A stretch of 10,018 nucleotides of DNA from Planctomycetia bacterium (GTDB lineage: Bacteria; Planctomycetota; Phycisphaerae; Phycisphaerales; UBA1924). The stretch spans positions 1 through 10,018 of the forward strand of contig SXOY01000300.1 in NCBI GenBank assembly GCA_005776545.1, given 5' to 3'. Each line of letters opens with the position of its first letter. Position 1 is the first letter of the stretch. Below the pieces are notes generated by a model. The model made no database searches and had not been told where the DNA came from. It saw only the letters and a list, made by a program, of their open reading frames with translations. The position numbers were made by a program, and so were the translations under genes. Below, one piece after another: positions 1 through 7,274 of this stretch.

Positions 1-1736
1 ACCATCATTTTTCCAAAATTAACAAGGCAATTCTCGCGAAACTCCAACTTGTGAGCCATCGCCAGGCAATTCGCGGCCGACAGCCAAAGACCTTCATCAA
101 TTGGGAGCGGAATCTGACGCACTTGGGAGGCACTCAACTTGATCGCATCGATCGAAAGCCCCGCCCCTCCAAAATGCGCTACCGCCCACAAACACGCTAC
201 CGGCGATGCTACAGCAGCCGCAATTTTTCCAAGCCGCTCGGAGTCGCATTTCCCCCACACTCCTTGAGGAGTCAGCGTAATCACTGGAGTCACTGGCAAA
301 CACTCTCCGGCTTCATCAATCACCACTTCAATCACACGTGTTTGCGTCGCGAGCATTACCTTTGGAGCGCAACGTTTCTCCAGTCGCCGTTTCGCGGTCG
401 TGTCGCTCTTGATTTTTGTCAGATTCGCAACCGGCTTCAGATACTGCCGCTTATGGATTCGAACGGGAACTTCACCCCACATGTTGTGTGCCAAGTCAAT
501 CGTTCCAGAGGTGATGATCTTTCGCTTAACCGGCGTTTTCGTCGCATCTGAAATACACCCCTTCAGCGCGTAGTACTCATCACGAAAATCGGCGGTGCAA
601 TGTGCAATTTCTCCGAGTGTCTTTTCGCCGCTGAGCTTTGCCGCTATTCTCGCAGCAGCAGGCGCGAGCACGCTTCCCCATGTCGCGGCGTCTTTTGCAA
701 TCGGCACCTTGCCAAGTGATTCAAACCCTGCACCGCGAAATATCGAACTTTCCGCAATGGCTCCATCGACCACCAACACCGGCGCACACACGCGGACTCC
801 TGCGGAAAACAACGCCTCATTCGCAAACCACACGCTTTTCAACCCAGCTCTCTGCATCAATCCGGCACGAATCGCTCCTGCATCTCTCGCGGCGAGTAGC
901 GAGATTGGTTGCACCATCGAAAGCGTGCCACCGGGCTTGCACATACTTAGCCCACCAAGCAGGAACACAAACGCCGTATCCGCATACGTGAGCGACACGT
1001 CTGCGAACTTCCTGCTGATCGCGGCCGCATCAGACCTGCTCCGCGTCGTGGATGTTCGCAACTGATTCAAAAACGGCGGATTCCCAATCACCAAATCGAC
1101 TTTCTCACCTCGGCTCCGATTGGCAGCAAACCGTTTCAGCGAATCGCCAACTTCAAATCCACATTTTCCTGCCGCTCCCTGCGCGTGCGCCATTGACCTT
1201 GCCAATGAGATCGCTGATCGATCAACATCTGTTCCGTAAATGCAACGCGACAGCACTACCGGCATCATCTGCTCAGTATCGCACGCTGAGACCTCCGCAG
1301 CGGCTGATGCAATTCGCTTCGCTGCAGCAAACAGGAAATTCCCTGTTCCACATGCAGGATCAGCTACGCGCAAATTCAAGAGTGCCTCAAGCGGATTGTC
1401 CGTTTTAGCTACCCGTTCAAGAATCGGAGCGAGAGTCAAGTCAAGAAGGCCTTCTACTACTGCCTGGGGTGTGTAAAACACGCCGCGATGTGATCGATTT
1501 TGCGAACTTAGTGCCAATGCGTGTTCATACACCGCGCCGACCCAGGAGATTGAAGGCAGTTCTCCTGCCAGCGATGTTCTTAGTTCGTCGGCAATCACCC
1601 GATGAGATGGTTGAATCTGTTGGGGTCGATACAGAACCTCAATCGCGACTTTCGCCACATTCAGCGGCGAGCACTTGGGCGAAATCCGTCGCACCGCTTG
1701 AATCGATCGTGCAATTTCAGCGTACTGAATCGCCAT
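1..1736 (-). CDS. N6-adenine DNA methyltransferase (Eco57I/type I M-like), 3' end beyond the left edge
   Basis: The frame is open for 578 codons from ATG at 1736 to the window edge with no stop, so the C-terminus is missing. The protein should transfer a methyl group from S-adenosylmethionine to N6 of adenine in DNA. Visible motifs are GVFYTP (residues 85-90), common before the catalytic domain in this family; the SAM-binding loop DPACGTGNF (126-134); the acidic motif IYGTDVD (166-172); and the catalytic NPPF (219-222). Residues from about 370 onward, including LSASQVRQIPLP (534-545), resemble a target-recognition domain. The N-terminal 80 residues are too short to be the nuclease domain of an Eco57I-type fused enzyme, so this looks like a methyltransferase only. 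The ATG follows directly after the stop of the iron-sulfur gene (TAAATG), which implies one transcript and coupled translation. I see no strong ribosome binding site. Family assignment is firm; target site and partner nuclease are unknown. Confidence 0.88.
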   Translation of the reverse strand, partial: MAIQYAEIARSIQAVRRISPKCSPLNVAKVAIEVLYRPQQIQPSHRVIADELRTSLAGELPSISWVGAVYEHALALSSQNRSHRGVFYTPQAVVEGLLDLTLAPILERVAKTDNPLEALLNLRVADPACGTGNFLFAAAKRIASAAAEVSACDTEQMMPVVLSRCIYGTDVDRSAISLARSMAHAQGAAGKCGFEVGDSLKRFAANRSRGEKVDLVIGNPPFLNQLRTSTTRSRSDAAAISRKFADVSLTYADTAFVFLLGGLSMCKPGGTLSMVQPISLLAARDAGAIRAGLMQRAGLKSVWFANEALFSAGVRVCAPVLVVDGAIAESSIFRGAGFESLGKVPIAKDAATWGSVLAPAAARIAAKLSGEKTLGEIAHCTADFRDEYYALKGCISDATKTPVKRKIITSGTIDLAHNMWGEVPVRIHKRQYLKPVANLTKIKSDTTAKRRLEKRCAPKVMLATQTRVIEVVIDEAGECLPVTPVITLTPQGVWGKCDSERLGKIAAAVASPVACLWAVAHFGGAGLSIDAIKLSASQVRQIPLPIDEGLWLSAANCLAMAHKLEFRENCLVNFGKMM

Positions 1737-3818
1737 TTATTTCGCCGGAGGCACAGGTGCCGGAGCCTGCGGCTGGCTGGCTCGAATCTCCGCCGCCATT
1801 TTCGCAAATTCTTCTGATTGTTCTAGATTTCCCATGTCCTTGTAAAACGCGGATAGCGTGTCCGCCAACACTGGATTTCCCGGCTCGAGTTCAAAAGCCT
1901 TCAGAAGTTCCTGCCCGGCCTTTACCATATCGCCGCCGGTCCCGAGTGCTATCGCAAGATCATAATGAAACTGCGAGACCTTAGGATCCAGTTCCACGGC
2001 TCGGTTAAACGCGGTCAACATCTGCGGCCCGCGATTCATTTGCCGATACACCAAGCCCGCAAGATGCTGAGCGTGTGCATCGTCCTTTCGTTCTGCGACT
2101 AGTGCATCAGCTTCCAATATCGCTGTAGTAAACTGTCCATCGCGCAGCAGCATGTCCAGGAACGACATTCGCAGATCGATCATGGCAGGCCAGGCCTTCG
2201 CTGATTTCCGCATGAACTCAACCTGCTCTGTCATCGGCCGTTTCTGAATCTGCATAATCCTCACAACACCGGTGAATGAATCAAGTGTCGGAGTTCCGAC
2301 AGTGCCCGAAATTCGCAACCATCTTTCGCTTGCCTTCAAATCGCCAGCAACAGCGGCCAACCACCCCATTCGCTTGTATTCATTGGGCACACGATTCCAG
2401 CCGTGACCACCTTCCGCGAGGGGTCCAGCGATCGCGTAGTGGGTCAACGCCTGTTCCGCGCGGGCCTTCATCTTCGGATCTGGTGTGTAGTTTTCAGCAA
2501 ACACATTTTCAAATGTGGCATCAACGCGAGCATCCAGCATCTCTGCTCGCCACAGGTTGTACCGCACAAACGCGCCCCATCCGGAAATCACAACAAATCC
2601 GATGGCAATCAGGATGGACACGAAACCGGCAAACTTGATCTGGCCACGCAGCCGAGCCTGTAAATGTCCAATTCGCACATTCTGCTGGCGCACAAGCTCC
2701 CAGCATTTGGCCACAAAATACACGCCAATTGGGGCAAGGCCCGCCGCCATCAGCAGGGGAATCTGATTCGCCATCGAGCGGAAGCCAAAGAACATGAGCA
2801 GTCCAATGACAAAAAACACTATTTCCTGCGGCCAAGAGAGGTCATAGTTCTTCTTTGCATTTGCAACACGAACCTTAGCTTCCGGAGTTCTTGGCTTTGC
2901 GAACACATTGGGTGCACCAAACCCAAACGAGAGCGCCCCATTTGGGCACACGCTGACGCAGTCCAGGCATTTCATGCACCCAGGATCGACAACCTGTCCG
3001 TAATCTCGCACCTCTTCATGCACGCGGACGTTGCTCGAACAGACTGCGGTGCAATGGCCGCACCCTTCGCACTTGTCGTTGACCTTGATCTTGCCAAGTG
3101 CCAACTTGTCAGCAACACCAAAGAACCCGCCATATGGGCAGCCATATGAACAAAACGATTTGTTGCCCAGGAAGTAGACAATCGCAAACCCGCACACGAT
3201 CAGGAACGGAATCGCAATATACCACGGTGGGAAAGTTTGCCAGAAGTCTTTGACCATGAGGTGGTCAGTATTAAACCCGTTGGCATTGATTAGCACCACA
3301 TCGCCCAATTCCGGGATCCACTTCCAGCCCTTCCATCCAAAGAACGGATAGAGGATCTCACGCCGAACTGTCGGCACCACGAACATATATATGGCCAGAA
3401 GTAGCGGACACCACATCAGTAGCCGCGATCGAAATGGTTTCGGATGGATGCCGCACTTCTGCATGACCGAGCCACACAGGTCCTGCAGCGCGACGATGTG
3501 GCAACCCCAACCGCACACGAATCGTCCAAATACGAATGTCGCCAGAATAGCAGCGACAAAGAAAATGAACCCGGCATTGATCTTTCCAAGCTCAAGCGAA
3601 TACATCGTCTCCGATGGCTCGATCGGCGACAGGGTCATACCAGTGATCAGCCACTGGATGATGTGTGCGATCATAATTACATACACACCGATCAACACCG
3701 CGGCACGCCACTTGGAGGCCTTGGACTTCTTGAGCTTTGGATGGGCAGAAGGAAGCACCGTCAGGGAAATCCCCGAGGCAGTTGCTTCTGAATTGAGACC
3801 TTTACCAGTACAGGGCAA
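1737..3818 (-). CDS. Membrane polyferredoxin (NapH/NosR/CcoG-like) with C-terminal TPR domain
   Basis: A 693-residue membrane protein expected to pass electrons through iron-sulfur clusters. Seven membrane segments are visible at about residues 39-60, 83-100, 134-150, 200-218, 333-350, 354-372 and 396-416. Two cysteine pairs lie at membrane exits, CGWGC (102-106) and CSYGCP (223-228), as in NapH/NosR proteins. Two 4Fe-4S motifs follow: C250/C253/C256/C260 and C281/C284/C287/C291, the second ending in CP. A basic N-terminus (residues 28-37) places the clusters in the cytoplasm and, with seven segments, the C-terminal domain (421-693) outside the membrane. That domain has about three TPR repeats (roughly 581-682) and a Pro/Ala-rich tail. 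The first cysteine pair has His instead of the usual Pro. The TTG start is supported by AAGGA eight bases upstream; the first in-frame Met is residue 49, inside the first membrane helix. The electron donor and acceptor are not evident from the context, and no NosR-type FMN domain is seen. Confidence 0.85.
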   Translation of the reverse strand: MPCTGKGLNSEATASGISLTVLPSAHPKLKKSKASKWRAAVLIGVYVIMIAHIIQWLITGMTLSPIEPSETMYSLELGKINAGFIFFVAAILATFVFGRFVCGWGCHIVALQDLCGSVMQKCGIHPKPFRSRLLMWCPLLLAIYMFVVPTVRREILYPFFGWKGWKWIPELGDVVLINANGFNTDHLMVKDFWQTFPPWYIAIPFLIVCGFAIVYFLGNKSFCSYGCPYGGFFGVADKLALGKIKVNDKCEGCGHCTAVCSSNVRVHEEVRDYGQVVDPGCMKCLDCVSVCPNGALSFGFGAPNVFAKPRTPEAKVRVANAKKNYDLSWPQEIVFFVIGLLMFFGFRSMANQIPLLMAAGLAPIGVYFVAKCWELVRQQNVRIGHLQARLRGQIKFAGFVSILIAIGFVVISGWGAFVRYNLWRAEMLDARVDATFENVFAENYTPDPKMKARAEQALTHYAIAGPLAEGGHGWNRVPNEYKRMGWLAAVAGDLKASERWLRISGTVGTPTLDSFTGVVRIMQIQKRPMTEQVEFMRKSAKAWPAMIDLRMSFLDMLLRDGQFTTAILEADALVAERKDDAHAQHLAGLVYRQMNRGPQMLTAFNRAVELDPKVSQFHYDLAIALGTGGDMVKAGQELLKAFELEPGNPVLADTLSAFYKDMGNLEQSEEFAKMAAEIRASQPQAPAPVPPAK

Positions 3819-3826
3819 TGTGAGTG

Positions 3827-3831
3827 TCCTT
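3827..3831 (-). promoter_or_regulatory. Ribosome binding site for the polyferredoxin TTG start
   Basis: AAGGA lies eight bases before TTG at 3818. There is no ATG nearby in frame, so this site decides the start. Confidence 0.6.
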
Positions 3832-3870
3832 AGAAAATAGAGCCGCCGGAGGATATTCGCCCAATAAGCC

Positions 3871-4530
3871 TTGCGCGTAAATAGTCCGAATCATCTGAAT
3901 CCCCCGGCTCACTTGGCAAACCAATCCAACCGCCACTATGATGGCCCAGTGCTAGTTCGTGCCGCCGACATTTCCCTGCAGATCTATCCCGCCGAGATCC
4001 TCCGATTGAAGGCTAAGGCTATCGATCCGTCGCAGGAAGTGCGAGATGTCGCCGCCCGAATGTTTGAAATCATGCGGGAATTCAAGGGCATCGGCCTGGC
4101 AGCACCACAAATTGGGCTTTCCTGGCGGATGTTCGTCGCCAATGTTCATCCGCACCCTGATGATGGGGAAGATGAGAAGGATTCAAGCGATGACTACGAA
4201 GGCCTACCGGTCTATTCGGACGGTCCAAAGGTCTATATCAATCCCGTGATTTCAGCACCCGCCGGCGAAGTCGAGGATTATGAAGAAGGCTGCCTCTCCC
4301 TGCCCGACATTCGAGGCAAGGTGTTTCGCCCCCCGATGGTCACGATCACCGCATTCGATGAACACGGCAAAAAATTCCAAGAACGCGGCGGCGGCCTGCT
4401 CGCTCGCTGCTGGCAACACGAATATGACCATCTCGATGGGGTCTTGATTCTCGACAGAATGACCCAGATATCGCGGCTCAAAAACCGCTCCGCAGTGCGC
4501 GATCTTGAGAAGGCCGCTAACAAACGATAA
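3871..4530 (+). CDS. def: Peptide deformylase
   Basis: Removes the formyl group from the N-terminal methionine of new proteins at the ribosome; a metalloenzyme of the cytoplasm. All three family motifs are present: GIGLAAPQIG (residues 73-82), EGCLSLP (139-145, metal ligand Cys141) and QHEYDH (182-187, ligands His183 and His187, catalytic Glu184). Between the first two motifs lies an acidic, Asp/Glu-rich stretch (about 96-119) longer than in common deformylases. The start is uncertain. TTG at 3871 is the first possible start after an in-frame stop (3865-3867), but the GGAGGA at 3848-3853 is 17 bases away, farther than normal. In-frame TTG at 3913 or GTG at 3949 would give proteins nearer the usual length, since the domain begins around residue 36, but neither has a clear binding site. 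fmt follows after 45 bases. Confidence 0.93.
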   Translation: MRVNSPNHLNPPAHLANQSNRHYDGPVLVRAADISLQIYPAEILRLKAKAIDPSQEVRDVAARMFEIMREFKGIGLAAPQIGLSWRMFVANVHPHPDDGEDEKDSSDDYEGLPVYSDGPKVYINPVISAPAGEVEDYEEGCLSLPDIRGKVFRPPMVTITAFDEHGKKFQERGGGLLARCWQHEYDHLDGVLILDRMTQISRLKNRSAVRDLEKAANKR

Positions 4531-4563
4531 TCACGCGATGATCACGCGCTAACAAGTTCGTGC

Positions 4564-4570
4564 AGGGAGA
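4564..4570 (+). promoter_or_regulatory. Ribosome binding site for the fmt TTG start
   Basis: AGGGAGA sits five bases before TTG at 4576 and supports this non-ATG start. Confidence 0.6.
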
Positions 4571-4575
4571 TTCTG

Positions 4576-5529
4576 TTGACCAACCGATTGAAAATTGTTT
4601 TTCTAGGCTCCGGTGAATTCGGAGTGCCGACCCTTGCCGCATTGGCAAAACACCACGATGTCGTTATGGTGGTGAGTCAGCCCGATCGCCCCGCTGGTCG
4701 CGGCGGCAAACTCTCCCCCACTCCAATCTCGCGCTGGGCAGAAGAAAAACTCCCCGGCGTGCCATTACTCAAGCCGGAGAACATCAACGATTTCAAGGTA
4801 ACGGAACAGGTTCGCGGTGCCAAAGCGGATGCATGGGTTGTGATCGCGTTTGGTCAGAAACTGAGTAAGCCGCTGCTTGATGGGGTTTTCGCGGTCAATC
4901 TGCATGGTTCGATCTTGCCCAAGTGGCGAGGCGCAGCGCCGATCAACTGGGCAATCCTCGCGGGTGACACAGTCGCTGGGAACTCCGCGATCACACTCGC
5001 GGAAAAGATGGATGCGGGGCTGGTATTGGGAACAACCCAGCGGCCACTCGAACCGAGCATCACCGCTGGCGAGTTGCACGACTTGCTCCGAGCAGATGGA
5101 CCCGACTTGATCCTGAAAGTCCTGGCAGACCACGCCGCCGGAACATTGAAAACTGAAACGCAAGATGAAAGCAAAGTCACCAAAGCACGCAAATTGTCGC
5201 GTGCCGACGGCTGGGTCGATTTCTCAAAGACCGCAGAAGAATGCCAGCGATGGATACATGGATTGACCCCGTGGCCCGGAGTGAAAGCCACGTTGAATAA
5301 CGTGCCTTTCAAGTTCCTGCGTGTCGCAGTTGGCGAACCTCGCGCGGGCACGCCGGGGGAATTGCTGGATGTCAAGATTGGTCTAGTCTCGTGCGGCAAC
5401 GGAACAACACTGCAACTCCTGGAACTTCAGCCTGCAGGCGGCAAGCCAATGTCGTGGCAGGCGTATGACAACGGACACCGACCCGGTGTTGGTATGAAGC
5501 TGGTCTCAATTCCGGAGAAAGCTGATTGA
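4576..5529 (+). CDS. fmt: Methionyl-tRNA formyltransferase
   Basis: Transfers a formyl group from 10-formyltetrahydrofolate to initiator Met-tRNA in the cytoplasm, the counterpart of the deformylase encoded just upstream. The 317 residues match the usual length. The N-terminal formyltransferase fold starts with FLGSGEFGVPTL (9-20). The LSPTPI loop (46-51) and AFGQKL (91-96) are typical. The active site is NLHGSILPKWRGAAP (108-122), with Asn108 and His110, and Asp146 in KMDAG (144-148). The C-terminal tRNA-binding domain begins near residue 205 and carries LQPAGGKPM (284-292). The TTG start places the conserved N-terminal strand at the normal distance. The last bases overlap the TTG start of the next gene, so the two are probably translated together. 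Confidence 0.97.
   Translation: MTNRLKIVFLGSGEFGVPTLAALAKHHDVVMVVSQPDRPAGRGGKLSPTPISRWAEEKLPGVPLLKPENINDFKVTEQVRGAKADAWVVIAFGQKLSKPLLDGVFAVNLHGSILPKWRGAAPINWAILAGDTVAGNSAITLAEKMDAGLVLGTTQRPLEPSITAGELHDLLRADGPDLILKVLADHAAGTLKTETQDESKVTKARKLSRADGWVDFSKTAEECQRWIHGLTPWPGVKATLNNVPFKFLRVAVGEPRAGTPGELLDVKIGLVSCGNGTTLQLLELQPAGGKPMSWQAYDNGHRPGVGMKLVSIPEKAD
5514..5517 (+). promoter_or_regulatory. Ribosome binding site for the HExxH gene, inside fmt
   Basis: GGAG within the last codons of fmt is eight bases before TTG at 5526. It supports the overlapping start. Confidence 0.5.
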
Positions 5530-6053
5530 ACCAGTTGCTCCTCTTCATCAAGGAGGCGTTCAGGCCGCGTAAAGTTGCGCCACCAGCTCGCACAAAGAAA
5601 GCAGTGCTGACGAAGGCATCTCCAACACAAGATCGGTACGACACGGTCGTTCGCGAGATGCTTGCGAAATATGGAATCAAAGTTCGCAAATGGCGCAAAA
5701 GCTCCAGCGGTGTGGCTCGCCTAGTTGAATACCAAGATGGAACAGTGAAGAGGTCACTAGAATCTCCGTACCCTCGTGGCCCGATGTCGATGGCCATCTT
5801 CCTTCACGAAGTGGGCCACCACGCAATTGGTTTCAATGTCTACAAACCTCGATGCCTCGAAGAATATCACGCATGGGCATTTGCAATTCGCGAAATGGAA
5901 CGGCTGGATTTAAATATCACCGAGGGCGTGCGGACTCGCATGCAGCGATCATTGAAATATGCTGTCGATAAGGCGGCCCGACGCGGGCTGAAACAAATAC
6001 CGACGGAGTTGATGCCGTACCTATCCGCGTCCGCCACCCGAAAAGCCGGCTGA
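5526..6053 (+). CDS. Small HExxH protein, possible zinc metallopeptidase
   Basis: I do not recognise a named family for this 175-residue protein. It has a clear zinc-peptidase signature, FLHEVGHHAIG (92-102): His94 and His98 would bind zinc and Glu95 would be the catalytic base. A following CLEEYHAWAFAI (110-121) could supply the third ligand (Glu112 or Glu113); this resembles the HExxH-then-Glu layout of ImmA/IrrE-type peptidases, but the similarity is inferred by eye. The N-terminal 35 residues are basic and Pro/Ala-rich; the C-terminal third is basic and helical. No convincing signal peptide is seen, so the protein is probably cytoplasmic. Its TTG start overlaps the fmt stop (TTGA), which implies coupling to def and fmt. 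No DNA-binding helix-turn-helix domain is evident. Peptidase activity and substrate are unproven. Confidence 0.75.
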   Translation: MNQLLLFIKEAFRPRKVAPPARTKKAVLTKASPTQDRYDTVVREMLAKYGIKVRKWRKSSSGVARLVEYQDGTVKRSLESPYPRGPMSMAIFLHEVGHHAIGFNVYKPRCLEEYHAWAFAIREMERLDLNITEGVRTRMQRSLKYAVDKAARRGLKQIPTELMPYLSASATRKAG

Positions 6054-6054
6054 A

Positions 6055-7179
6055 TCAGGTTGTTTTGGGAGCCTTGTAGAATGGCATGGCAGTGACAACC
6101 GCGTTGACCATGCCGCGGCCCGAGTCTATTTGAAGCGGTGTTCCAACCGCATTCAGCGTCCGCGGCACGAACCCCATCGCAATACAACGATCAAGTGTTG
6201 GGCTTGGACAACCGCTAGACACGACTCCGACCGTCTTACCTTCATGCAGAATCGTCATGCCCTGCCGAGCAGTTCGCTTACCTTCAATATTCATTCCGAT
6301 CAATACTGTACTTGGGCCGCCATCTGCTTTGACCTTCTCAAGAGCATCCTGGCCAATGAATCGCTCGCCGCGTTCCTGCGTGTGCTTATCCATGGAAATC
6401 GCGAAATCTACGCCACTGGAGAGGGCACAAATGTCCTCGCCAAGTTCTTGTCCGTAGAGCGGCATTGACGCTTCAGTACGAAGCGTGTCGCGTGCGACAA
6501 GTCCGGCAGGTTTAATCACAGCCGTTTCACTATTCATATCGATGGAATCAAAGAGGAGACCCTTGACCATTGACAGCATTCCGGATGGAAAGATTGCTTC
6601 GACACCATCTTCGCCGGTGTAGCCGGTGCGGCTGATGATGACCTTTGCAACCAGGAGATTCTTGACACAGAAGCGATACCGCTTCAGTTCCTTGACCTCG
6701 TTCGATGGAATCTGCGAGATGATCTTTGGGCCCTGAAGGGCGACCATCACCGTTGAATCAGTTGTGTCATCGAGTTTGAGAACGTACTCGCGTGCCTTGA
6801 TCACCTGCTGAAAGTGCTCGACGATCTTGGCGCGGTTGGCGCAGTTGATCACAAGCAGATAATCATCATCATCCATGCGATAGACGATGATGTCGTCTTT
6901 CACGCCGCCCTTTTCGTTACATACAAGCGAGTAGCGACATTGACCATTCTGCATGTCGCTGATACGACGGGTACAGACAGTTTCAAGAAATCTGCGAGCA
7001 TGGCGGCCGCTGATCTTCACGCGAGCCATGTGCGAAACATCAAAGATGCCGCCGGAAGTGCGAACTTGCTTATGCTCCGTCATCGGTGAGGAGTAATACA
7101 ACGGCATTTCGTAACCGGCGTATTCGCCGAAATGTGCCTTGTAGTCAGTATGAAATTGGTACATTGGTGTACGGCGCAC
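6055..7179 (-). CDS. gcvT: Glycine cleavage system T protein (aminomethyltransferase)
   Basis: Takes the aminomethyl group from lipoyl-H protein, releases ammonia and makes 5,10-methylenetetrahydrofolate. At 374 residues it has the normal length. Family features include the N-terminal YAGYEMPLYY (20-29), GIFDVSHM (44-51), GGVKDDIIVYR (91-101) where an Asp contacts folate, RTGYTGEDGVE (184-194), and GLVARDTLRTEASMPLYG (226-243). The C-terminal barrel carries VGVVSSGCPSPTL (317-329). The start is GTG at 7179, with AGGAG seven bases upstream; a Met five codons later is a weaker alternative. The other glycine cleavage genes (gcvH, gcvP) are not in the window. The stop lies one base from the stop of the convergent HExxH gene. 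Confidence 0.96.
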   Translation of the reverse strand: MRRTPMYQFHTDYKAHFGEYAGYEMPLYYSSPMTEHKQVRTSGGIFDVSHMARVKISGRHARRFLETVCTRRISDMQNGQCRYSLVCNEKGGVKDDIIVYRMDDDDYLLVINCANRAKIVEHFQQVIKAREYVLKLDDTTDSTVMVALQGPKIISQIPSNEVKELKRYRFCVKNLLVAKVIISRTGYTGEDGVEAIFPSGMLSMVKGLLFDSIDMNSETAVIKPAGLVARDTLRTEASMPLYGQELGEDICALSSGVDFAISMDKHTQERGERFIGQDALEKVKADGGPSTVLIGMNIEGKRTARQGMTILHEGKTVGVVSSGCPSPTLDRCIAMGFVPRTLNAVGTPLQIDSGRGMVNAVVTAMPFYKAPKTT

Positions 7180-7186
7180 TGGGAAA

Positions 7187-7191
7187 CTCCT
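7187..7191 (-). promoter_or_regulatory. Ribosome binding site for the gcvT GTG start
   Basis: AGGAG is seven bases before GTG at 7179 and favours this start over the in-frame ATG five codons downstream. Confidence 0.6.
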
Positions 7192-7216
7192 GGACCGGCT
7201 TCTATTCCGGGAAGAA

Positions 7217-7245
7217 AGGATACGGCAGCAAAACTCGGTTCACAA
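7217..7245 (-). promoter_or_regulatory. Possible promoter for gcvT
   Basis: On the minus strand TTGTGA (7245-7240) and TATCCT (7222-7217) are separated by 17 bases. Each matches four of six bases of the sigma-70 consensus. The roughly 95-base gap between panC and gcvT is the largest in the right-hand series, which makes a separate promoter plausible. The match is weak and promoters of this lineage may differ. Confidence 0.22.
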
Positions 7246-7274
7246 CTTAATCACCAGCCTGATCAAATGCCTGA

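Noticed and set aside
51..1476. Several plus-strand open frames of 78-171 codons
   Set aside because: They lie opposite the methyltransferase and have low-complexity or unfamiliar translations with no motifs; they are shadows of that gene.
2664..3149. Plus-strand 161-codon open frame within the polyferredoxin gene
   Set aside because: The minus-strand protein has clear iron-sulfur motifs over the same bases; this frame shows none.
4524..4550. Repeated ATCACGCG around a TGATCA palindrome between def and fmt
   Set aside because: The arms are short and offset by one base; too weak for a terminator and no U-run follows.
5526..6053. HExxH protein as a toxin-antitoxin or phage ImmA-type regulator
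   Set aside because: No helix-turn-helix partner gene is adjacent and the neighbours are core genes; the coupling is to fmt.
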